Position numbers and translations under genes: made by a program. DNA of 64,000 bases, taken from assembly GCA_023014335.1 (NCBI GenBank), contig JAECYW010000018.1, positions 1,426,001-1,490,000 of the forward strand, written 5' to 3'. The first letter of the stretch is position 1, and each line of letters opens with the position of its first letter. The notes under the pieces were generated by a model. That model made no database searches, was not told the DNA's origin, and saw only the letters and a program-made list of their open reading frames with translations. The stretch is from Galerina marginata. Its lineage: Eukaryota > Basidiomycota > Agaricomycetes > Agaricales > Galerinaceae. Below are positions 1 through 10,416 of the stretch, piece by piece.

Positions 1-596
1 TTAGATTCGAATTATGTACAGCAATGTCTGTGAACGCCTGACCCGCTGTGTGCCTCTAGATCTGCTTTACCCTGTTGTACGGCATGTTCAAGCTACTTCC
101 CCCCCCAACGAGAGGATATGTCGAACTTGGGGCAAGTGGAGTCCTGTAGCGGGGTCACTGGTGTTATAACGTGTAATTGGGTAATTGTGGAAATCGGCAG
201 CTAGGTCTGTATTTCATTTCCGCACATTCGTTCTTGACTGCAAGCTAACAGAATCTTGAGCCTCAGCTAGTAGGATCTTGACTCCTGCTTTGACCACTAG
301 GAACAGAACTCAACCACTCAATCTGGGATCTGAATCTTCCCCAAGACCAGCATGCTTATCCTCGTTAGCGTCATCATCATCGCTGTTGCCACCACCATTG
401 CGCCCACCTATGTAGCGTTCGCAGTCCAGCCCCTGGATTTGGGACGGAAAACCTGTAGTAGTAGTAGTAGTAGTAGTAGATTAACCGGCATGGTCCAATG
501 GCTGAACACCGGGTTTCCGGCCAAATTGTGGACTTGTGGAGTCTTCCTTAAGCTTATGTCGCAAATTTTTGAGGAGTTTTGACCCGTAAGAAGGCT
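1..596. other. Gene-poor flank with a TAG microsatellite and an old repeat
   Basis: No convincing gene is seen. A (TAG)8 microsatellite runs from about 455 to 480. Positions about 8-320 align by eye, at low identity, with 20098-20400: both contain in order a 'tatgtacagca' block, 'gacgagagga' or 'aacgagagga', an 'aaatcggcag/taatcggtag'-type block and 'gattcgttcttg'/'cattcgttcttg'. This looks like an old dispersed duplication of unknown nature. Confidence 0.5.
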
Positions 597-601
597 TTTA
601 T

Positions 602-787
602 TGTGATGGTCAAGGTTTGCACGACAGCCTTGATCACACTTGAGAATGAGGAAACAACGCAAGAGCGCACGAAATAGTATTGAGCACTACTTGTACAAGA
701 GGTGCGAGTGTTGTCGAAACAAGGAGCAACTACAAGAAGTGAGACATAATATGGTCCACAGGAAGCTTACATAACCTGACCGTGACA
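602..787 (-). repeat. 3' LTR of the gag-only element
   Basis: A 186-bp LTR starting TGTGATGG and ending GTGACA on the plus strand. It differs from the other LTR by A versus G in the 'gtacRagagg' block (about 697). The inner side is bordered by a purine-rich tract on the sense (minus) strand. Confidence 0.95.
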
Positions 788-800
788 CTACCTCCTTCTC
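788..800 (-). promoter_or_regulatory. Polypurine tract of the gag-only element
   Basis: Directly inside the 3' LTR the sense strand reads GAGAAGGAGGTAG. This is purine apart from one T, and it is where the plus-strand primer is expected. Confidence 0.75.
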
Positions 801-1037
801 TAGGTTGAGCGGAGCGAAGTGAATAAAAGTGAAGAATAAAAAATGAAGGGTAAAGGGGTAGAAGTTAACAAGTATAAATGATAAAGCATTATACAAGATG
901 GTATGGTTGGAAATAAAGAGGCGGGGGAGTAATGGTAAGATAAAGTTAAGAAATAAAAAGGTGAGAATGAAGGTGTAGAAAGCACGAAGGACGAGAGGGA
1001 AAATGAAGGTTGGGACGTAGTGGGTGACGAGGTAGTA

Positions 1038-1213
1038 CCGACCGAAGCCGTTAAGTACCGGAAAGAAGTAAAAAATGAAAATAAGACGGAGTGAGTGGGT
1101 GGGGGTAAACATAGTGGATGGAGGGGTGCAACGAGAGAGTACCGACCGAAGCCGTTAAGTACACGAGGGGGATAGAAGACTGGGACGAGATAGCTCCGAC
1201 CGAAGCCGTTAAG
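1038..1213. repeat. Three copies of an 18-bp motif in the element's non-coding 3' part
   Basis: CCGACCGAAGCCGTTAAG occurs identically at 1038-1055, 1142-1159 and 1196-1213, between the gag stop and the 3' LTR. The function is unknown. It could be an RNA packaging or processing signal, or just a local duplication. Confidence 0.85.
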
Positions 1214-1335
1214 AGCACGAAGGATGAAAGAATTCCATGACAGACCTGAGCGTTGATCAGACGCCAGGCGCAATCAGGAACAAGAATGAAAAGAGATGAT
1301 AGTACATTGAATAAAAAATAAGAATCATACAAAAG

Positions 1336-4300
1336 TTACGTGGACTTCTTGGTTTGAGTTTGACGACGTCGAAGATCACAAAGCTTGGCTGAGGCCGATT
1401 TGTTGGGACAGTTTTCGGCGGTATGCTGGTCGGTTTTACCACAGTAACGGCAAAGGTTGTTGTCAATACGACGTTGAAGTTCCTCCGCGGAAAGATGCAT
1501 AGCATCAATTTCCATCGGTACAACGTCAGCCGAAGACAGTGGAACAGACATGGAGACTGAAGATGTTGGAGTTGGAAGGGAAGGAGCAGTTGGGTTGGTA
1601 TAAAACCATGGACTTGGAGCGAAAAAGGGATATGAGGTTGGAGGGATAGGTGATTGTTGAGTAGATGATTCGATCTGAGGGGGTGCTGAAGCAGGTGCAG
1701 GATGGCGACGATTTTCGATTTCGATGCGGTGAAGTTCGTGATCAAACTCGACGGCAATACGTGCATATTCATCGAAAACGGTAGGCTGAGGGCAAACGGT
1801 GACCATGAGATTGCAGACTGTAGGCTTTAAACCGTTGCGGAACATGTCGACTTTGGTCTGGTTGGTGAGTTGGAGGTAAGGGAATTGTTCGCGATACGCA
1901 GCAACATAATTGGCGCATGATCCAGTTTGCGTGAGGGATTTGAGCTTGTCCAATGCGGTTGCTGAGACGTGAGGATCACCAAAATGTTTGACAAACTCAG
2001 CTTTAAACGCGGTAAAATCATTGAGGATATGAGCGCGACTTGGATCCTCGGAAATGCCAAACCACCATGACTTGGGGGAACCATCGGCAAGAAATCCAGA
2101 CATCCATAAAACCTTATCGCGAGCATCAGGAAACACGAAAAGGATATGTGACTCTCACCAGAGGTTACGGAGGCTACACACACCATGCGGCCATATCTGT
2201 AGTACCAATAGCCCCCGTAGCACTATGTAGCCTTGACGGAGGGGTACGTAGCACTCTGTATCCTTCTGTATGTTCTCTATAGAAGTACATATCAACATTT
2301 AATATTATAATTTCACGCACTTGAATGTGCAATGGCCACCATTAGTAATCGGGTAGTGGTACCAGTACCAATATTTTCGACTGCACACAATTGAAGAAAC
2401 AGTTTTGAGGTCTTTGTTTCGACTGACTTATCTCTGAGACATTGTTAGCTACAATCATGACAAATTGGGAATTTTATTACTGCTGATATTTTACAAGAAA
2501 TTGGCAGTGAGGAAGGGGGAAGATTTTAGCCAAGGAGGGTGAAAAGAGATGACGAAGGACGGTAAGTTTCCCTCTTTGTATTGGGTTATTGTCAACCCCC
2601 AGGTGGTGCGCTGTGTTGGGTGTCGAGAATCCCATCTAGACCTCTAAATACCGTCCACAGAGAGTAGAGAACAAATGAATCCTCAACTGCGCTCATTGGG
2701 AGGAACGGGGTGAAACTGAAAGAGGCAAGACGAATACGCGATTTTCTCAAGTTCGTTCGAAGTCCGACGAGCACGTGATTGCGTTGGTTATGGTTGAATC
2801 CCGATTTAGATAATCTTCGCTGATCTGCTTTCCTTCCAACCACCACCATGAAGCTCTCGCTCCGCTCCGCATCTCTCTGCTGGGCAGTATCAGGCTGAGA
2901 TCTGCTAGGTTTGTCTCGAGCTCTCGTCTGTGGTTATTAGCTATTTGGGCCGCGGATTAGCTCTGCGTAATTGGTCAGGATGAGTGCCGCGAAGCCTTTT
3001 ACTCCCTGATGTAAGTTCGGATTTTTCTATCGAACCTATCATCTGATTTGCCTTCAACACCTGCTCGTAGACTCGTAGTAACTCGTATGGGTCTCGTCGC
3101 ACCCCTATGAATCCAACTGCAACATCATCTCCGCCCTTACCCTTTGGCACAATTGCAGGTAAGTCCAGATTTTTCTATCAAATCTGCCTCTGACAGCTGT
3201 TTGTGGACTTGTAGTACATCGTATGGGTCTTCTTGTGCCCCAATATCGATGTTCTCCGACTTTTACAAACTGGCGGTTTCTTCCGTTCGGTACATACGTG
3301 CTCCGGTGGTTTTTGTGTCGCGAGACGCGATACAGAACCAGCTTGTCAAGTTGTTTCAACTGGTGAGCCGCTGGTTAATCTGTGCCATCTTCTGTGCTGA
3401 TCTCGAAGTCAGCTGTGATAGTGTCGCTAACTCGACTGCGAATCGCCACACCGCAATGAGGAGGAGAACGGTGACATTAGCGTTGCGGGGCAGCTGTCGG
3501 CGGGGTACCAGTAAGCACCACCTCCGCCGTTACGTTGGTATGACGGTCCCTGAGCTTACATGGCATTGCAGTGTTGAAGAGGGCCAAAGTTAGGCGATAT
3601 CTAGCCAGGCGTTTTTGACAGTTCCAGCAGACCGTGAGGAACTCCGGCGGGCTGGCGGCGAGAGGACTCCCGCAAAGTTATTTGAGAAGGCTATCAAACC
3701 GGCTCACGAAGGTCATTGCGTCGACCTCAGAGATGGGGTGATTTAAATAGGTTACTCGGAACATACATATTAAGCTCTATACCCATGCAAAGTAAGTGAT
3801 ATTGATCCCTGTCTATGCCTTTCTTTTCTGACCAATTTCATAGGCGGAACTCTGGTGTTTAAGCCGCGAATGCTCCAGCTGCACGAGTGACCGGGGAAGC
3901 GGAGGATCGAGCTTGGGACGAGATGGTGGGGAGAACGGGTGAAACCAATAGTGAGGCATCTGATGGAGAGTAATACGTCAGTTTTACATTTCATACTGTT
4001 TAATATAAGTTATTCCCTCCCTCAATGCCCTCCGTTATTGTGTAAGATCTATGGATGCCATTTGGCGCTCAGTAGCACCTGTAGTGCGCGTAGACTTGCA
4101 GCTATGGGTGACTACGTAGCATCACATATCCGTATATGGGAGCTACGGAGAGCTACGAAACACATGCAGAGAGCTACGGAGTCTACTACACAGGGGACTT
4201 GTCTACCTGGGTACCGCGGCTCTGGAGACAACATAGCCCAACGTAGGAATGTGGTTTTTTCCTGATGAGCGGATGGAAGAGCGTTGCGCATAAGGGTGAC

Positions 4301-4633
4301 ACCGGAGTCGATTTCCGAGATAAATGGCTTGACCTGGTCGGCTTTACCATTGAACTTGCGAGGTTCTGAAATCTTCGGAATTGGATTGTTGACAGGTGCT
4401 GGTGCAGGAGGTGCAGGAGGTGCAAGGGAAGCGGAGGAGAGTTGTCCTAAACTCTGCGCAATGGAACTCAGAACGGTGTTGCTTGTGGACTGCTGCTCTT
4501 GAAGAGTAGCAATAGCTTGCCAAAGCGCGATACGTTCATCTTCCGGAGTGGGGATGTGAGGCTCTGCAGCTGGTTGCGGTTGCGGTTGCGGTTGCGGAGC
4601 TGTCAAGCTAGGATCGAGCTCGAAGCCTTCCAT
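1336..4633 (-). pseudogene. Retrotransposon Gag protein, split by the nested transposon
   Basis: The N-terminal part is read from ATG at 4633 to about 4268, and the C-terminal part from 2123 to the stop at 1336. Removing the inserted DNA and one copy of its short target duplication leaves one continuous frame (..LPSA then RDKV..), so the gene was intact before the hit. The N-terminus is rich in PQ repeats. The middle has a Retrotrans_gag (PF03732-type) pattern: FNG, a WW pair, FKAEFVKHFGDP and a conserved FRNGL. Near the C-terminus there is a zinc knuckle CRYCGKTDQHTAENC. Its spacing is CX2CX5HX4C, one residue more than the canonical CX2CX4HX4C. Gag would form the virus-like particle and bind the element's RNA. 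No pol domain follows, so reverse transcriptase and integrase would have to be supplied in trans. Confidence 0.9.
2124..4267. mobile_element. TIR DNA transposon, non-autonomous, copy 1
   Basis: The ends are inverted repeats CATCAGGAAA (start 2124; reverse complement ends at 4267). The insertion splits gag cleanly and duplicates AG (2122-2123 and 4268-4269). A 4-bp duplication GAGC with TIR ATCAGGAAA is also possible at this site, but the second copy at 26603-28882 supports only the 2-bp reading. Both subterminal regions are dense in CGTAGC/GCTACG motifs, as expected for transposase-binding repeats. No transposase ORF is recognisable. The interior (for example 2745-2850, with 'aagttcgttcgaagtccga' and 'ttgaatcccgattt') aligns with copy 2, so this is a family and not a chance pair of ends. 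I cannot assign a superfamily. Confidence 0.88.
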
Positions 4634-4673
4634 GATGCCAAAAATAACCGCGGGCCGGTGGGATTTTGTTGTA

Positions 4674-4683
4674 GTTTCGACAA
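4674..4683 (-). promoter_or_regulatory. Primer-binding site of the gag-only element
   Basis: Two bases inside the 5' LTR the sense strand reads TTGTCGAAAC. It does not start with TGG, so it does not look like a tRNA 3'-end complement. It is exactly complementary to GTTTCGACAA inside the element's own LTR (sense strand, 4804-4795), as in Tf1-type self-priming. Confidence 0.75.
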
Positions 4684-4685
4684 AC

Positions 4686-4871
4686 TGTGATGGTCAAGGT
4701 TTGCACGACAGCCTTGATCACACTTGAGAATGAGGAAACAACGCAAGAGCGCACGAAATAGTATTGAGCACTACTTGTACGAGAGGTGCGAGTGTTGTCG
4801 AAACAAGGAGCAACTACAAGAAGTGAGACATAATATGGTCCACAGGAAGCTTACATAACCTGACCGTGACA
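4686..4871 (-). repeat. 5' LTR of the gag-only element, with TATA-like box and self-primer
   Basis: A 186-bp LTR. In sense orientation U3 contains TATTATG (4835-4829), and 31 nt downstream begins GTTTCGACAA (4804-4795). If transcription starts there, U3 is 67 nt and the first bases of the RNA are complementary to the primer-binding site. The start site is inferred from spacing, not observed. Confidence 0.85.
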
Positions 4872-4876
4872 TTTAT

Positions 4877-7800
4877 GATTTTTAAATATTTCCTTTCCTC
4901 TGTTTAGGGATGATATATGGGTCATGACTTTTCATTATAAGAGACCGTTCCAAGAAATGATTCCAGTGATGCAGTGATCTTAGTAAAAGGCGGTAACAGT
5001 CTAATTACAGACTGTTAGTTTTGGGGTAAATAAGTGCTATCAGGGACTTAGGTTGCCCTCTGAGACAGCTTTGCAGATAAGCATCAATGGAATTTTCAGG
5101 AACAGCCGCCATATAATGAGTGAGTCCAGTAGCGTCTCGGTATATAATGCAAGCCTGATTTATTCGGCTTACATTTTGCTTGCTTTTTGTTGGTTTGTTA
5201 TTCAGAGGGTGGATTTACCAGAAAACACTTTTTATGCACGAAACAGCGAACTGACGATGACCGAGCACCTCCATGAGTGATTTTTAAATCCCACAACATC
5301 AAACTGGTGGTTAGGGAAAATCTTCAAGTTTTTGAGATTTCTAGAAATTCGGAGAGCGGTTCGAGAGCCGCTCTCACAAGTGCGTATCCGATGGAAAAGC
5401 GGGACATCGGACATTGCTAAATTTGAGGGCTCATTATTATCATCAACAGTATAGGCAGTGTGTAGCCTTCAAGCTTTGTGCTGGCCGAGTTAAGGGCAAG
5501 AAGCGCCAATAAAAAGGTGGCCGTTTGGGCAGATGAAGGCGCTGACTGGCAGAGTTCCGTATCAGTGTTTCCTCAGCGAGTATCCGGGTAGAGTGTTACC
5601 GGCCCGCCCACAGGTGTTCCGATCAACTAGGTTTCGGGACGATTCGGACAGTGAGCAGAGTGTCTGGATGTCGTGTACAACGCTGGCTGCTCCGGAAGTC
5701 TCTATAGACCATAGAGACCAGTCAAACATTAGCATTTCCGAGGCCTTAGAGACCAGGTTCTTCTGACTGGTAGGGGCAACTGGTCCTGATGAATCTTGGG
5801 TGATTGATGGTGCTCGAAACCGACACCAGTCCCGACACATGTGTAGACAGTTCACGGGCAAGATATTGGTATTATACTAGTGCTTTTACACCTGGCAATG
5901 TAGCTGTAAGATTCACAAGTGACCTATACAACGTTTGTGGGTGGATGCAGGATTTGGATGACGGATGACGATGGCCAGCGGCGACGTGTTTTCATCGCTG
6001 GTGTTTTCATCTATTCTACGTCCGGCACTCCAAAAACATCAGGACCTGACTCTGGGTTGCTCTCTGCACTCGTCACTGTGTCACCATGTATGGGTGGGGT
6101 GCTCGAGGAGGGGGTTGAGCGACTGTAACGCCGACGGTAACGTGACCATTCTCATTCGCGCCAACAAACTTATCCATGCCCTGCTCCTGCTCCGTATTCA
6201 TATCCATCTTCGTTGTTTTCGCCATACTTCACTACGTTGATACCCCAAATCGAATTCAAACATCCGCTGACGTCTTCTGTTGGACGCTCGATATCGCCAC
6301 GTCACAACTCAACTTCAACCTCAGATGAGTGACGTTTGGTAAGTCATTTTGGGATTACGGTTCGCTTTACATTGTTCCAAACCTTCTATTCTCGATGTCC
6401 ATTCGTCGAGTTTGATCTGGCCTTCTCAATGTCGTTCTTTTCCAGTGGGTTTTATAGCCTCGATTTTACTGTCTTTTTTTCTTATTTCTCCTTCATTTCA
6501 TCACCTTCTCGCTCGACACCTTACTGACTTTCCTTACTCCTTTCTCTTTCCTACAGATTCGTTTACGAAGATCCGGAACGGCCAAGCACTATAGTCATAG
6601 AGCCTATGCCCAACTTTGAACAACAAGATCGCTAGTACAACCCGAAAATACGAACCAGGGAGCGGTTTGTGGTCCATCGACGTTCGTTTTGTCTCGTTAA
6701 TCTGAGCTGTAAGTCCGAAAAAAGTGACTTTTTTACCCGTCTAGCTGAATATATGGGCGAATAGTTTGCTGTTCAAGCAGCAACGACGGTCACCGTCAAG
6801 GGCATGGATATGACAGCGAATTCAGCGCCAGTGAGGGCGTCGAGGCCACCAGTCTGAGAAAGACGGCGCTATTGTGAGCTGGCGGCGCCAACTTCGTACT
6901 GTTATTGCCATCGGCGGAGTTGCTGCTCGTCGCGTTGGTTCAGGATGAATCGAACCCTGGTATCCGAATCGGAGCTCGAGGACGATCAGCCTGATCGGAG
7001 TGGACTACGTGTTTTAGCTCTCCTTCGTATCACCAAGAGCCAAGAGTGAGTGTCTTATAATGATAATCTTGTTCGTAGGTGACAATAAACTCCACTTTAG
7101 ACTTGACAAGCTCGAAGCTTGAAGGCGAGCGATAACAAGAGACGGGACAAAAATTGGAGGCGCTACGAGTATCCTGCCCCTTGCCCTTCCAGCGTCGGCG
7201 TCACTCAAAGGGGTGTAAATGCAGGCATCAACAATATCAGCAGTCGTCGTCTATGACTATGACGACGAAATGCCATTCATTCTGGCTTTCTCTTCACACC
7301 CAGCTCCTCATGAGCACACATTCGACGATGCTGTCTTTACCTCCATTCTCACCTCTGTTGCACCGAACCCCATCGACGGGCACAGTGTTCGCGAATTGTT
7401 CGCTACTGCGCCTGGCCCTGTCCCTCAAGTCGAATCACGACCACCGCATCCGTCTTCGTCAGCCCATGGGGCTTAACTTCCTCAGACATGGACTCCAACG
7501 ACTGCCTCGCCTCCTAAACTCTTGCTAACATCCAAAACGACTGCTTTTCCTTCTCCTCATCCTCTTTCGACGTCAGGTTCTCTATTTCAGCATCAGCTCC
7601 AATCGAAATCAGATACCGAATCACAGTTGAAGCCACAACCTAAGTTCGCTCTTGGCTGCATTCACTCTAAGAGCCGTGATCCCCCGTTCGACTCTTCGAT
7701 GCGCTAACCAGGGGTTATTGCAAAGATCTGTCAGTCCGCAGATAACTTGCCTGAGTGGCCGAACGGTATGCCCTCCTTTCTTTAGTTTTTCTTCTTTATC

Positions 7801-8880
7801 TCTTTCCTTGTTTGTTCGATTATCTTTATCTCGATTCGTTTGACGTTCTATCTTTTCTTTCTATCTTCTGTTCGTGTTTCTTTCGTTGTGCCTATACTTC
7901 CTATTACTCTCTAATGTTCTCAGCCGACTTTTCGAAGAAAGTTTTCTGAATCTGCGTCAGCCACTCGTTGAACCCCTTATCTGACGAAAAGCTGTTCTCC
8001 CACGTCCTCCGCTCATACTAAGGTTCTCCTTTCTCCACTTAAGTGGGTCAACTATCATTTTGGTCTTCGACTGTTCGCGCCCCGTCATCATGGCATTTTC
8101 AGCATCGCCTGAAGCAGCGCGGGCGGCCGTACCTGCGGCTAAATTTTCGTACACTTTCCTTGTCCGAAACTGGCCTTGGAATTCCCCCCTGAAGGCCTCA
8201 TTTTCCCGAAACCTCCACTGCTCCTCCCTCCACGCGCCAAGTTCAAGGAAGTGCTGCGGCCTCCATAAAGCGACCTCCAAGCTCGATACCCGCGTCTTAT
8301 TTTCCCGTGTTGGGTCTCGAAGCCAAGGAACGATCAAACAAACTCAAAAGGAGTATGTACATACCCCACCTTCTACTCGTCCGCTTCGCTTCTTCCTGAA
8401 CTAAGTAACAGTTACTTTGGTTTAGCCTAGGCTTTTGTCCTATTTTAAGCCTGATTGCAACCGATGTTGTGCATATCGACTACTGGCAGGAACGCGACGA
8501 TCTTACTCTTGGCGGTGGACTACGTTAATCTTGCAAGCGGTCTTCGCTAGATAGAACATTTACTCACTACTCCTCTAGACTCGTCAACTGACGCCTCCAT
8601 TACAACATTTTTGCCAACGATGCATCTGGTTTTGAATTTCGACTGCTTGTTAAGACAGCCAGCCTTGGACCCCCGCATCATTATCGACCGAAGAAACTTA
8701 GCCATCGAGAGTGATCACCTCAACCATCGCAGGCACTGACGCCGACAGTCGCGCGACATTCGCACAATCCGGTTCGGATCAAACGGCCGGACTGCCTTGG
8801 CAGGGCTAGACACGGCTCGGAGATCAACCAACCATTTCGGCACATGGCCCCAAAATGAAACATGACATCATTCATTTCGT
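4877..8880. other. Decayed region, no recognised gene
   Basis: Four kilobases with only short, frame-shifting ORFs. T-rich, intron-like stretches with good splice signals occur at about 6340-6555 and 7768-7922. A frame of reasonable composition runs 7219-7473, and past a stop continues to about 7765. At 6562-6630 a short frame ends in an ordinary stop after a good acceptor. I read these as remnants of one or more genes or elements, but no family is recognisable. No tRNA is seen. Confidence 0.4.
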
Positions 8881-10141
8881 CCGGATAAACAAAATTACGC
8901 GCCCTGGCGTCTACCGTCTTTACGATACCACTATAACGTGGTTATAGGAACGCTTGAAAGTACCTCCATTACTTTCGGCGGCCATCCATTGACTTTTCTA
9001 AAGGATGTTCTCACATCCGTCTAGGAGTCTATCGCACCCGGACTCGCGATGAAAAAGGATCGCCGGAGCTCCTTTCTTCAGTGGTCGCATCTCGCCGACT
9101 ATTAAATGCGAGCCCTCCGAAGTGATGGATCGTCCTTGGAACGAACGATGTCTTCCTACCCTGGTCCCACAAGTGTTGTGCTGTTTAGTTTGAGAGGCAT
9201 CCAAACAACACGTTATACTCGACGTACGTATCATGGATCATGAATGCGGTTTCAGTAACTCATATATCTGGACTTAGTGGCGTCAAATGGGATCATCTTT
9301 TACGAGCAGTGTAAGTCCTGTATTCGGGTTCTTTATTGATGTCTATTTCACTGAATAAAAACTCTTTCAATAGTAATCACCTTTGACCGCGAAGTGAGTC
9401 GCTCTCCTGTATCCCTGCTTTTGCATTCCTCAGTTCAACCACCCGTGATAGGTGAATACAATTTGGGCGAGTTACATTTTCATTATCTGAGGATAATTTT
9501 AATGAAATCGAAACAGAAGAGCAAGTGGACATTCGTCAAAATGTTGTTTTTAGTGGTACGTGGCAAAGAAAATCTTCCCTTGCCGACCGTCTTTTAATCT
9601 TTATCCTTAGAATCGGTACTATGGATTGGCTTCAGCGATGTAAGTTCCATGATTGGACGAAAGATCTCGCTGACGATGGCTTCAGATTCAACACATACGG
9701 TATTTTATCTAATTTCACGGGTCCTGACCACATGTTGAATTGTCGACACAGCGTTCTTTTCCCCTACTCTTTCCAATGAAGTGAGTTTTCTTTCCTATAT
9801 ACTAAATTAACGTGATCGTAACCGCTATGTGTGTAGCTGTGCGTTTATCTAGGTTCTCCGTAATCAGTCCAACAGACTAATCCAGCGGTTCTATTCACGA
9901 CAGCTGTAAGTTTCTCTTCACCAAACAATGTTGCATTTTTTACCTGACCATCGGAAAGGCTTTCGATACTACCAATGGGAGGGATGGACAGGTCTACTCG
10001 GTTGCATGCTCGCAGACAGTAAGTCCTCGGTATTATTTTCACTGTTGCTGCCGCTAGACCGGGTCCTTGTCAAGTAATCCTCCAAATGCGATTATACGCC
10101 CTTTATTCGAAAAGTAAAGTTATCACCGGTTTAATAGCCGG

Positions 10142-10364
10142 TGGGATGGGCCTATCAGGCCTACCCTAGCAGTCCGAGTCTGGCGAAGCTCGGGAAACGC
10201 GCCGAGCAGTGCGCTATCGCGTCGCACGTAGTGGCAAGAGGCAACCAGGATGTGTTCGTCACAGGACCGCGCGGCGTCTACATGCAGACAGGCTGTGCTA
10301 CTGATGGGATCACTATCTAATCTAATCGAGGCTCGGGCAGCTCGGCCCAGAGCTCACTACTACA
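10142..10364 (-). repeat. 3' LTR of the second LTR element
   Basis: A 223-bp LTR, identical by eye to 12276-12498. It starts TGGGATGGGCC and ends CACTACTACA on the plus strand. Confidence 0.95.
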
Positions 10365-10416
10365 TGTGCCCACCCACACAAAATGCAACGTCCTCGTTGC
10401 ATCACGAAAACCTGTC

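Larger units (their letters stand above)
602..4871 (-). mobile_element. Gag-only non-autonomous LTR retrotransposon, carrying a nested DNA transposon
   Basis: Two 186-bp direct repeats (602-787 and 4686-4871) start TG and end CA, and differ by eye at a single base. The element is flanked by the 5-bp target duplication TTTAT (597-601 and 4872-4876). Read on the minus strand, the order is 5' LTR (4686-4871), primer-binding site, gag ORF starting at 4633, about 550 bp without an ORF, a polypurine tract and the 3' LTR. There is no protease, reverse transcriptase, RNase H or integrase. Without the 2144-bp nested transposon (2124-4267) the element is only about 2.1 kb. This fits the class known in plants as TR-GAG (terminal-repeat retrotransposons with a GAG domain). 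Near-identical LTRs imply a young insertion, and the nested element is younger still. Confidence 0.93.

Noticed and set aside
602..4871. Reading the element as an endogenous retrovirus or full Ty3/gypsy copy
   Set aside because: There is no pol or env anywhere between the LTRs; only gag is present.
7741..7768. 'gcctgagtggccgaacgg' resembling a tRNA-Leu/Ser A box
   Set aside because: No B box or cloverleaf follows; the sequence continues into an intron-like T-rich stretch.
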